From NCBI RefSeq assembly GCF_025854335.1, contig NZ_CP107716.1:124001-188000 (forward strand): a stretch of DNA of 64,000 nucleotides. The letters run 5' to 3'. Below the pieces are notes generated by a model. The model searched no databases. It saw nothing but the letters and a program-made list of their open reading frames with translations, and was not told where the DNA came from. The stretch is from Pelagibacterium flavum (GTDB lineage Bacteria > Pseudomonadota > Alphaproteobacteria > Rhizobiales > Devosiaceae). Numbering within the stretch: the first letter of the stretch is position 1; every line of letters starts with the position of its first letter. Positions 29,683 to 38,148 of the stretch are shown here, piece after piece. Both the position numbers and the translations under genes were made by a program.

Positions 29683-31230
29683 ATGTTTGAAAGCCTGTCA
29701 GACCGCCTGGGCAAGATCTTTTCCGGGATCACCGGAAGAGGTGCGCTGAGCGAAGCCGATGTGCAAGCCGCGCTGCGCGAGGTTCGCCGCGCGCTGATCG
29801 AGGCCGACGTTTCGCTCGAAGTGGTGCGCGCTTTTACCGAGCAGGTCGGCACGCGCGCCGTTGGCGCTGAGGTCACCCGTTCGGTCAAACCCGGCCAGCA
29901 GGTCATCAAGATCGTCCATGACGAACTGGTGGCGGTTCTGGGCGAGGAAGCCTCGCCCATTTCGCTCAATGCTCCGTCGCCGGTGCCGATCCTTATGGTC
30001 GGTCTGCAGGGCTCGGGCAAGACCACCACAACCGGCAAGATCGCCAAGCGGTTAAAGGACAAGCAGAACAAGCGTGTCCTGATGGCCTCGCTCGATACGC
30101 GCCGGCCGGCCGCCATGGAGCAGCTCAAGACGCTTGGCGGCCAGATCGGCGTCGATGTGCTCGAGATCGTCCCCAACCAGTCGGCGGTCGAGATCGCCAA
30201 GCGCGCGATTTCAAGCGCCAGGACGGGTGGCTACGACGTGGTGATGCTCGATACGGCGGGCCGCACCCATATCGACGAAGAGCTGATGGAAGAGACCGCC
30301 GAGATCAAGCGCGTCTCCAATCCGCATGAAATCCTTCTGGTGGCAGACAGCCTGACCGGTCAGGACGCCGTCAACCTGGCGCGATCGTTTGATGCTCGGG
30401 TCGATATCACCGGTATCGTTCTCACGCGTGTGGATGGTGACGGGCGCGGTGGTGCGGCTCTTTCCATGCGGGCTGCCACCGGCAAGCCGATCAAGCTGAT
30501 CGGTGTGGGCGAAAAGATGGATGCGCTGGAAGACTTCCATCCCAGCCGTATCGCAGACCGCATTCTGGGCATGGGCGATATCGTCTCGCTGGTCGAAAAG
30601 GCCGCGGCGAACGTCACCGCCGAAGACGCCCAGAAAATGGCCAAGAAGCTCAAGAAGGGTCAGTTCGATCTCGACGACCTCATGGGCCAGCTTTTGCAGA
30701 TGAAAAAGATGGGCGGCATGGCCTCGCTCATGAAGATGATGCCGGGCATGGGCCAGATGGCCAAGAACCTGCCCAATGGCCGCACCGACGACAAGGTCTT
30801 TGACCGTCAGGTCGCCATCATCCAGTCGATGACCAAGAAAGAGCGCGAAAAACCCGACCTGCTCAACGCCTCGCGCCGCAAGCGCATTGCGGCGGGTTCG
30901 GGCGTCGAGGTTTCCGAGATCAACAAGCTCATCAAGATGCATCGCCAGATGGCGGACATGATGAAAAAGGTGTCGCGCGGCGGGCCCGGTGGACTGGCGG
31001 GCATGTTCGGCGGCATGGGCAAGCAGATGATGGGCGGAATGCCCGACATGGACCCGGCCCAGATCGAACAGATGACAAAGCAGATGGGGGGCGATTCCTC
31101 CAAGCTGCCCGACGATTTTTCCAAGCTCGTCAAGCAGGGTGGGGGCGGAGTGCCCGGCCTTCCCGGACTTGGCGGCTCGAAATTCCCGGGACTTCCGGGA
31201 TTGCCCGGATTGCCGGGCAAAAAGAAGTAG
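29683..31230 (+). CDS. ffh: Signal recognition particle protein Ffh
   Basis: GTPase that binds signal sequences through its Met-rich M domain and the 4.5S RNA. It has 515 residues: N domain, G domain with GLQGSGKTTTTGKI, TRRPAAMEQL, LDTAGRTHID and TRVDGDGRGGAAL, then the M domain from about 300 with many methionines (KMGGMASLMKMMPGMGQM). The end is unusual: a Gly/Pro tail with PGLPG repeated several times before a basic KKK. It heads the ffh-rpsP-rimM-trmD-rplS group. The 4.5S RNA gene is not in the window. Confidence 0.97.
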   Translation: MFESLSDRLGKIFSGITGRGALSEADVQAALREVRRALIEADVSLEVVRAFTEQVGTRAVGAEVTRSVKPGQQVIKIVHDELVAVLGEEASPISLNAPSPVPILMVGLQGSGKTTTTGKIAKRLKDKQNKRVLMASLDTRRPAAMEQLKTLGGQIGVDVLEIVPNQSAVEIAKRAISSARTGGYDVVMLDTAGRTHIDEELMEETAEIKRVSNPHEILLVADSLTGQDAVNLARSFDARVDITGIVLTRVDGDGRGGAALSMRAATGKPIKLIGVGEKMDALEDFHPSRIADRILGMGDIVSLVEKAAANVTAEDAQKMAKKLKKGQFDLDDLMGQLLQMKKMGGMASLMKMMPGMGQMAKNLPNGRTDDKVFDRQVAIIQSMTKKEREKPDLLNASRRKRIAAGSGVEVSEINKLIKMHRQMADMMKKVSRGGPGGLAGMFGGMGKQMMGGMPDMDPAQIEQMTKQMGGDSSKLPDDFSKLVKQGGGGVPGLPGLGGSKFPGLPGLPGLPGKKK

Positions 31231-31270
31231 ACCGACTTAAATTCTATCCAAGCAGAAAGACAAAGACACT

Positions 31271-31693
31271 ATGGCTACCAAGATCCGCCTGGCTCGCGCC
31301 GGCTCCAAGAAGCGCCCTTACTACCACGTCGTTGTTGCCGATGTGCGCGCGCCGCGTGACGGCCGCGTTATCGAGCGTATCGGTTCGTACAACCCCATGC
31401 TCGAAAAGGGCGACGAAAAGCGCGTCGTGCTCGATATCGAACGCGCCACCTACTGGCTGCAGAGCGGCGCCCAGCCGACCGATCGTGTCGAGCGCTTCCT
31501 TGATGCCGCCGGTCTTCTCAAGCGCACCGCCAAGAACAACCCCAACAAGGCAAAGCCGGGCGCCAAGGCGCTGGAACGCCTTGAGGAAAAGAAGGCCGCT
31601 GAAGAAGCCGCCAAGGAAGCTGCTGCCGCTCCGGCTGAAGAAGCAGCCCCTGCCGAAGAGGCTCCTGCCGCTGAAGAAGCGACCGCCGAGTAA
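31271..31693 (+). CDS. rpsP: 30S ribosomal protein S16
   Basis: Small-subunit assembly protein. Residues 1-85 are the normal S16 fold ([35 protein letters not shown]). The rest, to residue 140, is an extension made almost only of Ala, Glu, Lys and Pro; E. coli S16 has 82 residues. The tail is in frame and ends at a clean stop just before rimM, so it is genuine. A similar tail is on rplS in the same operon. Confidence 0.97.
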   Translation: MATKIRLARAGSKKRPYYHVVVADVRAPRDGRVIERIGSYNPMLEKGDEKRVVLDIERATYWLQSGAQPTDRVERFLDAAGLLKRTAKNNPNKAKPGAKALERLEEKKAAEEAAKEAAAAPAEEAAPAEEAPAAEEATAE

Positions 31694-31713
31694 GATCGGT
31701 GACCGGGCGCAAA

Positions 31714-32268
31714 ATGCCTGAAGACCGCATTCTCATGGGCCGCATCGGCGCGGCCCATGGGATCAAGGGCGAGGTGCGCATCACCGCGTTCACCGAAGAC
31801 CCTCTGGCCATTGCCGACTACGATCCGCTCGAAACCGACCGCCAGGGGCTGTCGATCTCGATTGCCAAGGCAAGGCTGGCCAAAAATGTCGTTATCGCGA
31901 CGCTCAAGGGCGTCTCCGACCGCAACGATGCCGAAAAGCTCAATGGCGTTTCGCTCTATGTCAGCCGCGATCGGCTCGAAGAGCCGGACGAAGACGAATT
32001 CTACTACGCCGATCTGATCGGACTCGAGGTCCGGCTTACCGATGGCGCCGTGCTGGGCACGATCTCGGCCATCGAAAATTTCGGCTCTGACGATCTGTTG
32101 GACATCAAGCTCGCTGAGAACCGCAAATCGGTCTATCTGCCGTTCACCAAGGCGGTCGTTCCCGAGCTCCACATCGCCGATGGTTATATCGTGGCTGTAC
32201 CCCCCGAAGGCTGGCTCGAGGATACGCCGCGCGATCCTGAAGATGTCGATCCGGGCGAAAGCCGATGA
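31714..32268 (+). CDS. rimM: Ribosome maturation factor RimM
   Basis: Binds S19 during assembly of the 30S head. Of about 184 residues, the N-terminal RimM barrel starts [20 protein letters not shown] and the PRC-barrel half carries [17 protein letters not shown] and [23 protein letters not shown] 31714 leaves seven residues before the conserved MGRIG; a GTG at 31699 is the alternative. The gene overlaps trmD by four bases. Confidence 0.94.
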   Translation: MPEDRILMGRIGAAHGIKGEVRITAFTEDPLAIADYDPLETDRQGLSISIAKARLAKNVVIATLKGVSDRNDAEKLNGVSLYVSRDRLEEPDEDEFYYADLIGLEVRLTDGAVLGTISAIENFGSDDLLDIKLAENRKSVYLPFTKAVVPELHIADGYIVAVPPEGWLEDTPRDPEDVDPGESR

Positions 32269-32963
32269 GCTTTCGTGCTTCGGTCATAACGCTTTTTCCC
32301 GATCTCTTTCCCGGTCCGCTTGGCGCCTCGGTCATCGGTCGCGGCATGGAAAAGGGCGCATGGTCGCTCGAAGCGCATTTTCTGCGCGATTATGCCAGCG
32401 ACAAGCATCGCACGGTTGACGATACGCCCTCGGGCGGTGGCGCGGGCATGGTGCTGCGGCCCGACATTCTTGCTGCAGCGCTCGACGATGTTGCACCGGC
32501 AGACGATCGACGCCCGAAAATTCTGATGAGCCCGCGTGGCAAGCCGCTGACCCAGGCGCGGGTTCGCGCCCTCGCCGAGGGACCCGGTGCGGTGATCGTT
32601 TGCGGGCGTTTCGAGGGGATCGACCAGCGGGTCATCGAGGCGCGCAATCTCGAAGAAGTCTCGATCGGCGATTATGTACTGGCCGGCGGAGAGGTGGCCG
32701 CCATGGTGCTGCTCGAGGCTGTGGTGCGGCTCTTGCCGGGGGTTCTTGGCGCGGCGGAAAGCCATGCCGACGAGAGCTTTGAAAACGGCCTGCTCGAATA
32801 TCCGCAGTACACCAGGCCCCAGATTTTCGAGGGGCGCGAGATCCCCGAAATCCTGACCTCCGGCGATCATGGCCGGATCGAAAGATGGCGCCGGGAACAA
32901 TCGGAAGCCCTGACCCGGCAAACACGTCCCGATCTGTGGGCTCGCTATACCCAAAAGCCCTAG
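32265..32963 (+). CDS. trmD: tRNA (guanine-N1)-methyltransferase TrmD
   Basis: SPOUT-class enzyme that methylates G37 and prevents frameshifting. 232 residues with the knot motifs [14 protein letters not shown] start ([13 protein letters not shown]), [29 protein letters not shown] and [20 protein letters not shown]. The C-terminal [16 protein letters not shown] and the Arg-rich helix that holds tRNA are present. It sits in its normal place between rimM and rplS. Confidence 0.97.
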   Translation: MSFRASVITLFPDLFPGPLGASVIGRGMEKGAWSLEAHFLRDYASDKHRTVDDTPSGGGAGMVLRPDILAAALDDVAPADDRRPKILMSPRGKPLTQARVRALAEGPGAVIVCGRFEGIDQRVIEARNLEEVSIGDYVLAGGEVAAMVLLEAVVRLLPGVLGAAESHADESFENGLLEYPQYTRPQIFEGREIPEILTSGDHGRIERWRREQSEALTRQTRPDLWARYTQKP

Positions 32964-33077
32964 ACTCCGGGGCGCATGGCGTGTATAGCGCGCTCGACTA
33001 TGGGATGCGCACATCCCGCCGTCCAAACAAGACCGGGCCCAAAAGGGCTCCTTTGAAAAGATAGAACGGAAAACGAA

Positions 33078-33644
33078 ATGAACATCATTCAGCAGCTCGA
33101 AAAAGAGCAGCTCGATGCGCTCGTTGCAAAACGTGCCATCCCCGAATTCTCTCACGGCGATACCGTCAAGGTCTGGGTCAAGATCCGCGAAGGCGAAAAA
33201 GAACGCCTTCAGGCCTATGAAGGCGTTGTGATTGCCCGCACCGGTGGTGGGCTGATGGAGAGCTTCACGGTCCGCAAGATTTCCTATGGCGAAGGCGTGG
33301 AACGCGTGTTCCCGGTCCACTCGCCGATGATCGATCGCATCGAAGTGCTCAAGCGCGGCAAGGTGCGGCGCGCCAAGCTCTATTACCTGCGCGATCGTCG
33401 CGGCAAGTCGGCGCGTATCTTTGAATCGACCAATGCCCGCACCAAGAAGATCGAGGCTGACGAGCGTCAGGTTGCCGTCGAGGCCCGCGCGGCGCGCGAA
33501 GCCGAAAAGGTCGCTGCCGCAGAGGCCCTGGCCGCTGAACTGGCGGCAAAGGAAGCTGCCGAGAAAAAGGCTGCCGAAGAGGCTGCTGCAGCAGAGGCCG
33601 CAGTCGCTGCCGAAGCACCCGCCGAGGAGAACAAGGGCGAATAA
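33078..33644 (+). CDS. rplS: 50S ribosomal protein L19
   Basis: Large-subunit protein at the 30S-50S interface. The first 120 residues are typical L19 ([55 protein letters not shown]); the remaining 65 are an Ala/Glu-rich, probably helical or disordered, extension. The 114-base gap after trmD holds a GGGATG/CATCCC hairpin (33002-33017) and may contain a separate promoter or leader. A terminator ends the operon. Confidence 0.96.
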   Translation: MNIIQQLEKEQLDALVAKRAIPEFSHGDTVKVWVKIREGEKERLQAYEGVVIARTGGGLMESFTVRKISYGEGVERVFPVHSPMIDRIEVLKRGKVRRAKLYYLRDRRGKSARIFESTNARTKKIEADERQVAVEARAAREAEKVAAAEALAAELAAKEAAEKKAAEEAAAAEAAVAAEAPAEENKGE

Positions 33645-33670
33645 GCCTCCTTGTTCTGCATCAGTTTTTG

Positions 33671-33699
33671 AAAGCCCGGTCTTTTGGCCGGGCTTTTTT
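33671..33699 (+). terminator. Terminator of the ffh-rplS operon
   Basis: AAAGCCCGG/CCGGGCTTT stem with a T-rich loop and six Ts, 27 bases after the rplS stop. Confidence 0.93.
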
Positions 33700-33708
33700 G
33701 TGCGCGCC

Positions 33709-33738
33709 GGGAATAAATCGGGCGGCACCGGTGTCTAA
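33709..33738 (+). promoter_or_regulatory. Possible ECF-sigma promoter of the secreted-repeat/sigma operon
   Basis: GGGAAT (33709) and GTCTAA (33733) are separated by 18 bases; the GGGAATAAA-then-GTCTAA layout looks like an extracytoplasmic-function promoter rather than a housekeeping one. It lies 60 bases before the secreted-repeat gene, which is followed by an ECF sigma gene, so autoregulation is likely. Confidence 0.4.
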
Positions 33739-33798
33739 TGGATGTGAGGGCGTGCGCTGGGCGCATACGCCCTGTCATGCACCAAGGGAGACATCGTA

Positions 33799-34188
33799 AT
33801 GACTTTCCGTATTTTTGCTTTAATGGCCACCGGCGCAGCCGCTCTTGTTCTTTCAGCCGGCGCGGCCTTTGCCGCTCCGGACGTTCAGACGCTCGAAACC
33901 GACATCGGTGAAGTGATCGCCGATGCTGACGGAATGGTGCTCTACACCTTCCGCAACGACGCCGAGGGCGTTTCCAACTGCTATGATCAATGCGCCGTCA
34001 ACTGGCCGCCCTTTTTCGCCGAGGAAGGTGCCATGGCCGAAGAACCCTATTCGATCGTTGAGCGTACCGACGGCACGATGATGTGGGCCAAGGATGGTTG
34101 GCCGCTCTACTACTGGATCAACGATACCGAGCCGGGCATGACCTCAGGTGATGGCGTTGGCGGCAATTGGGACGTGGCGCGTCCCTGA
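33799..34188 (+). CDS. Secreted-repeat protein (COG4315-type)
   Basis: A 129-residue exported protein with a cleavable signal peptide (ending AGAAFAAPD). It contains two copies of the 'secreted repeat of unknown function': DADGMVLYTFRND and AKDGWPLYYWIND, with the conserved CYDQCAVNWPP between them, where the two Cys may form a disulfide. The biochemical role of the family is not known. An ECF-type sigma gene begins 49 bases later, which points to envelope-stress control. Confidence 0.88.
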   Translation: MTFRIFALMATGAAALVLSAGAAFAAPDVQTLETDIGEVIADADGMVLYTFRNDAEGVSNCYDQCAVNWPPFFAEEGAMAEEPYSIVERTDGTMMWAKDGWPLYYWINDTEPGMTSGDGVGGNWDVARP

Positions 34189-34237
34189 TGCTAGGATACT
34201 CGGCGCGGCCCATTGGTGGCCGCGCCGGGACCAGCGG

Positions 34238-34729
34238 ATGCGTGAAGCGCTTTTGACACATTTACCGGCGCTCCGGCGCTACGCCCACGGGCTTGCGGGC
34301 AATCGGGAAGAGGCTGAAGACCTCCTTCAGGGCACACTGTTGCGCGCTGTCGAGCACAGCAAGCAATGGCGGGGCGAGAATGGCCGAAGCTGGCTTTACG
34401 CCATCATGACCAATCTCAACCGCAACCGGCTCAGGACAAGAGCGCGCCAGCCGCTGCTGCAGCCGATCGATGACGGGCTGGCCGTGTCCGACGATGCGCC
34501 GCCGCCCGACCCATTGCTGCACAATACGTTGATGCGCGCGCTCGATACGCTCAGCCCGGAGGCGCGCGCGGTTCTGCTGCTTGTCGCCATCGAAGGATGT
34601 GCCTACGCCGAAGTCGCCCAGATTCTCGATCTGCCGATCGGCACGGTGATGTCGCGGCTGTCGCGGGCCCGCCGGCAATTGAGCGAACTGTTGGCCCACA
34701 AATCCATAACCTCTCTTTCAAACCGATGA
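34238..34729 (+). CDS. ECF-type RNA polymerase sigma factor
   Basis: 163 residues with only regions 2 and 4: the region 2 helix GNREEAEDLLQGTLLRAVEHS and WRGENGRSWLYAIMTNLNRN, then region 4 LSPEARAVLLLVAIEGCAYA with the helix-turn-helix EVAQILDLPIGTVMSRLSRAR. The start MREALLTHLPALRRYAHG was chosen because the longer in-frame start overlaps the preceding gene. An anti-sigma gene follows 12 bases later. The subgroup could not be fixed by eye. Confidence 0.92.
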   Translation: MREALLTHLPALRRYAHGLAGNREEAEDLLQGTLLRAVEHSKQWRGENGRSWLYAIMTNLNRNRLRTRARQPLLQPIDDGLAVSDDAPPPDPLLHNTLMRALDTLSPEARAVLLLVAIEGCAYAEVAQILDLPIGTVMSRLSRARRQLSELLAHKSITSLSNR

Positions 34730-34741
34730 TGTCGCACGCCC

Positions 34742-35533
34742 ATGACCAGTGAAACCGGCAAACCAGTCTCGGAAGATGAACTGCAGGCCTTTGTCGATGA
34801 CAGGCTCGATGCGGAGCGCAGGGCGCAGGTTCGGGCTTATCTGGACGCCAACAGTGAGCTTGCGGACGAGGTGGAAAACTGGCGCACCAATGATGCTGCG
34901 CTATCCGAGCTTCTTTCGGTCTATGGGTATGGAGACATGTCCGACCTCCCCCATTCCGCCCGTCGGCCCGTGGCGCGTTTTGGCGGCTGGCCGGCACTGG
35001 CCGCGGCGCTGGTTGTCGCGTTCGGGCTGGGTGGCGGCACGGGCTATCTGGCCCGAGGTCTCTGGATGCAGCCGCCACAAACCCAGTTGGCCGAAATGGA
35101 ATCGGCCTGGCTCGAAATGGCGGCGAGGGATGTTTTTTTGACCTATGTCCGCGAAGTGCGCCATCCGGTCGAAGTGGATGCGTCCGAACGCGACCATCTG
35201 GTCAACTGGCTGGGCAACCGCATTGAAAAGCCCTTCACCGCGCCCAGCCTTGCCGATCTGGGGTTCGAGCTTGTCGGCGGGCGGCTGTTGCCGATCGGGG
35301 GAAAGCCGGGTGCCATGCTGATGTATGAAAACGCCCAGGGCGACCGGGCCACGATCCTGTTGGCCCGCAATTCCGGGGCGCGCGATACGGCATTTCAGTT
35401 TTCCGCGGATTCAGGGGTCAATACCTTCCGCTGGATCGACGGACCTTTGGCCTATGCGATTTCGGGGTTTCTCGATCGCGGCTCGCTCGAAGACATTTCG
35501 CGCGAGGTTTACGCGCATTTCGAAACCATCTAG
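34742..35533 (+). CDS. Anti-sigma factor (membrane-anchored)
   Basis: 263 residues: a cytoplasmic N-terminal helical domain (VSEDELQAFVDDRLDAERRAQVRAYLD, the anti-sigma domain pattern without a zinc HxxxCxxC), one membrane helix (PALAAALVVAFGLGGGTGYLA, residues about 84-104) and a periplasmic domain. The periplasmic part (VDASERDHLVNWLGNRIEKP, DLGFELVGGRLLP) is that of COG5662 anti-sigma factors. It presumably holds the sigma factor next to it until an envelope signal is received. Confidence 0.9.
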   Translation: MTSETGKPVSEDELQAFVDDRLDAERRAQVRAYLDANSELADEVENWRTNDAALSELLSVYGYGDMSDLPHSARRPVARFGGWPALAAALVVAFGLGGGTGYLARGLWMQPPQTQLAEMESAWLEMAARDVFLTYVREVRHPVEVDASERDHLVNWLGNRIEKPFTAPSLADLGFELVGGRLLPIGGKPGAMLMYENAQGDRATILLARNSGARDTAFQFSADSGVNTFRWIDGPLAYAISGFLDRGSLEDISREVYAHFETI

Positions 35534-35575
35534 TCGGGGAGTGAACCTCAGGCGAAGGGCGGGCGTTGGACTGAT

Positions 35576-37021
35576 ATGAACGATTTCGACGCCAGCGCGC
35601 GCTTTTCAGGCGCCAAGGTACACGCCCGATTGGGAGAAGCCTTCTTCGATCCCGTCCAACCGGCCGATTTTCCGCAAGCGGTTTTGCGTTATCGTAACCA
35701 GCGTTGGGCCGGGCGCATGGGGCTTGCCGGGCTTACCGATGCGCAATGGGTTAAGCATTTCGGCCGTTTTGCTCCGTTGCCGGGGAGCTTTGAGACCCCG
35801 CTGGCCCTGCGCTATCACGGCCACCAGTTCCAGAGCTACAACTCCGATATCGGCGATGGACGCGGGTTCTTGTTTGCCCAGGGCTATGATCTGGCTGACG
35901 GCAGGCTGCGCGATTTTGGGACCAAGGGGTCGGGGACGACGCCCTGGTCGCGCGGTGGCGACGGGCGGCTTACGCTCAAGGGCGGCGTGCGGGAGGTTCT
36001 GGCCACCACCATGCTCGAGGCGCTCGGCGTTGAAACCTCCAAAAGCTTTTCGCTGATCGAAACCGGTGAAGCACTCTATCGCGGTGATGAGCCCTCACCG
36101 ACCCGCTCATCGGTTCTGGTTCGGCTTTCCCATTCCCATATCCGTGTCGGCTCATTTCAGCGCCTCGATTATCTTGGCGATCACGCGCGAATGAGCGAAC
36201 TGGTTGAACACTCCATCGCCCACCATTACCCCGAGCTTTCCGATCTTGCCGCCGATGCACGGGTTCCGGCCTTCATGGGCGCGGTTGCTGGGGCTGTTGC
36301 ACGGGTTACCGCGCAATGGATCGGGGCAGGCTTTGTTCATGGAGTGCTCAATACCGACAACACCAATATCACCGGCGAGAGCTTCGATTACGGCCCGTGG
36401 CGCTTCCTTCCAGCCTATGATCCACGCTTTACGGCGGCCTATTTCGACGAGACCGGCCTTTATGCCTTCGGTCGGCAACCGGACGCGATGGCCTGGAATC
36501 TTACGCGCCTGGCCGAATGCCTTGTGCCGATTTCCAGCGTTGAAAAGCTCGAACCCGAACTCAACCGCTTCTGGCCCGAATTTCAGTCCCAACTTGCAAA
36601 GGTCAGCATCGGCAGATTGGGACTGCTGCCTCGCGGACAGACGCCCGATGGTGAACTGGTGTCGGCGTTTTTTGCCTTTATGGCAGCGGAACGCCCGGCC
36701 TATGAGCAGGTGTTCTTTGATTGGCGGGGCGGACTGGCTTCGGAGGGCAGAGCATTGTCCGGTCCGCAGGCAGCGCTCTATGGCAGCGAGACGTTTCTGG
36801 CGGTTCGCGACCTGCTCGCGGGCTACGATCTCGCGCCCGATGCCAATCTTTCTCACCCCTATTTCAAACGCCCCAGACCCCGCACGATGCTGATCGAGGA
36901 GGTCGAGGCCGTTTGGGCTCCGATTGCCCAGGCCGATGACTGGACGGCTTTTGCCACGGCGATCGAGGAGATCGAGGACATGGGCCGAGCCTACGGCGTT
37001 GAAACTTTCACCATCAATTGA
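35576..37021 (+). CDS. selO: Protein adenylyltransferase SelO (YdiU)
   Basis: Pseudokinase-fold enzyme that transfers AMP to protein Ser/Thr/Tyr residues, linked to redox homeostasis. 481 residues, normal length. Family stretches include LRYHGHQFQSYN, GDGRGFLFAQGYDL, GTKGSGTTPWSRGGDGRLTLKGGVRE (interrupted here for brevity), the catalytic-loop region GVLNTDNTNITGESFDYGPW and the metal-binding Asp/Asn therein. The C-terminus lacks the Cys-rich tail of eukaryotic SelO. It stands between the anti-sigma and DUF1223 genes. Confidence 0.95.
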   Translation: MNDFDASARFSGAKVHARLGEAFFDPVQPADFPQAVLRYRNQRWAGRMGLAGLTDAQWVKHFGRFAPLPGSFETPLALRYHGHQFQSYNSDIGDGRGFLFAQGYDLADGRLRDFGTKGSGTTPWSRGGDGRLTLKGGVREVLATTMLEALGVETSKSFSLIETGEALYRGDEPSPTRSSVLVRLSHSHIRVGSFQRLDYLGDHARMSELVEHSIAHHYPELSDLAADARVPAFMGAVAGAVARVTAQWIGAGFVHGVLNTDNTNITGESFDYGPWRFLPAYDPRFTAAYFDETGLYAFGRQPDAMAWNLTRLAECLVPISSVEKLEPELNRFWPEFQSQLAKVSIGRLGLLPRGQTPDGELVSAFFAFMAAERPAYEQVFFDWRGGLASEGRALSGPQAALYGSETFLAVRDLLAGYDLAPDANLSHPYFKRPRPRTMLIEEVEAVWAPIAQADDWTAFATAIEEIEDMGRAYGVETFTIN

Positions 37022-37059
37022 CTGGCGGGGGCAGGGTTGAGCGCGTACAAAACACGCCC

Positions 37060-37794
37060 ATGAACATCCTTTCGCTTCGGCTCCGTCTCGCCCTTATCCT
37101 CTGTCTTGTCGCTCTGCCGGCGGGCGCTATCGAGATTCGGGGCGGTGCGGATGCGGTGGTCGAACTGTTTACCAGCCAAGGGTGCTCACGTTGCCCCGAC
37201 GCAGACCGGCTTCTGGCCCGGCTGGGAGAGCGTGAAGACGTCATCGCTCTCGCCTATCATATTGATTATTGGGACTATATCGGCTGGGAAGACACTTTCG
37301 CCCTGCCGGCCAATACCGAGTTGCAGAAGGGTTACGCTCAGAGCTGGGGCAAAAACCGGATTTATACGCCTCAGATGGTCATCAACGGCCAGAGCGCTGT
37401 TGTCGGTTCGGATGCGGCGGAAGCCGAGCTTGCGATTGAGCGGGCGAGGTCGTTGCTGCCCGTCACCCTGGAGATCAATGGATCGGATTCGGTGGTGTTC
37501 AGCGCCCCGGCAGATGACACCTTGTCTCCCGCCGTCGTCTGGGTCGTGCCTTATCGCGCCCGGGCCGAAGTGACGATAGAGCGCGGTGAAAACTCGGGGC
37601 AGGCGCTACCCTATACCCATATTGTCACGGCCCGTCAGGCCATTGGAATGTGGGATCCCGAACAGGGCGCCGAGATCACCATCCCACTCGAAGAGGTTCT
37701 GGGATCCAATTCGGATGCTGCAGCTGTCATTGTTCAGGAAAAGGATGGTGCTTTGCCCGGACGCATCCTCGGCGCCGCGCTGTTTACGCGCTGA
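37060..37794 (+). CDS. DUF1223 thioredoxin-like exported protein
   Basis: 244 residues with an N-terminal signal peptide (MNILSLRLRLALILCLVAL, then PAGAIE). It is a DUF1223 domain: VELFTSQGCSRCPDADRLL with a CxxC, AYHIDYWDYIGWEDTFA, and YTPQMVINGQSAVVGSD. The CxxC in a thioredoxin-like fold suggests a periplasmic redox or metal role, untested in this family. The start was moved to 37060 to place the signal peptide at the N-terminus; it is 39 bases after selO and may be co-transcribed. Confidence 0.88.
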   Translation: MNILSLRLRLALILCLVALPAGAIEIRGGADAVVELFTSQGCSRCPDADRLLARLGEREDVIALAYHIDYWDYIGWEDTFALPANTELQKGYAQSWGKNRIYTPQMVINGQSAVVGSDAAEAELAIERARSLLPVTLEINGSDSVVFSAPADDTLSPAVVWVVPYRARAEVTIERGENSGQALPYTHIVTARQAIGMWDPEQGAEITIPLEEVLGSNSDAAAVIVQEKDGALPGRILGAALFTR

Positions 37795-37803
37795 CAGTGC
37801 ACA

Positions 37804-37975
37804 AAGAAAACTCCCCGAATCTGTTTAAGACCGGGGAGCGGAGGCATTGATTTGGAGGACGCGAAGCCTCCCAAAAAGCGCCAGGATTTCCCGGAGGCAA
37901 GGCCGGGAGGGGCGCCGGCCAGCTGGATCCATGGTTTGGGGGCTCGGTGGACCCAGCGGCCGGCTACTGGAGGCA
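37804..37975 (-). ncRNA. Candidate structured small RNA (four stem-loops)
   Basis: In the 354-base gap after the DUF1223 gene the minus strand reads as a compact RNA. First comes a 17-pair hairpin with one bulge (37914-37931 with 37948-37964), then a two-step hairpin (GCGCC/GGCGC around CCCGG/CCGGG), a GGAGG/CCTCC hairpin (37852-37876), and a CTCCCCG/CGGGGAG terminator stem followed by TTTTC. The one imperfect pair in the large stem is G-U on the minus strand but A-C on the plus strand, which points to minus transcription. A plausible promoter lies just upstream. Several CCTCC/CCCTCC stretches could target ribosome-binding sites. Family unknown; about 170 bases. Confidence 0.55.
37805..37837 (-). 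terminator. Terminator of the candidate RNA
   Basis: CTCCCCG (37811-37817) pairs with CGGGGAG (37831-37837) read on either strand; the T-rich tail TTTTC lies on the minus-strand side only. It also lies 16 bases after the plus-strand DUF1223 gene, where no T run follows. Confidence 0.7.
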
Positions 37976-37978
37976 ATG

Positions 37979-38008
37979 ATTACATCCTAGCGGCGTAAAA
38001 TGGCGCAA
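37979..38008 (-). promoter_or_regulatory. Possible promoter of the candidate RNA
   Basis: On the minus strand CTTGCGC (the -35, TTGCGC) and TGTAAT (-10) are 18 bases apart. The start would fall near 37972, eight bases before the first stem. Confidence 0.5.
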
Positions 38009-38148
38009 GCGGGGTCCGATTGTGGCCTAAATCCGGTCAATTGGAGGAAAGTTTGCGCCAAGCGATCGTGCAGTTGACTCTTGCCAGCGCGCCCGAACGC
38101 GGCAATCATCGTCAAGTGATTGTCACATCCGCATGGAGGGAGCCCGGT

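Noticed and set aside
30211..30942. 243-residue open frame opposite ffh
   Set aside because: Shadow frame; the His/Asp-rich product has no family character.
31520..31693. Frameshift or read-through as the cause of the long S16 tail
   Set aside because: The tail is in frame, ends at a clean stop just before rimM, and L19 has a similar one, so a real extension is more likely.
32184..33728. 514-residue open frame opposite trmD and rplS
   Set aside because: Spans two confirmed genes on the other strand; its Ala/Ser-rich stretch is only the reverse complement of the L19 tail.
34148..34237. Longer N-terminus for the ECF sigma factor
   Set aside because: The extra 30 residues overlap the end of the secreted-repeat gene in another frame and do not resemble sigma region 2.
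37734..37976. 80-residue open frame on the minus strand over the candidate RNA
   Set aside because: No ribosome-binding site, odd composition, and it reads through the DUF1223 3' end; the RNA structure explains the sequence better.
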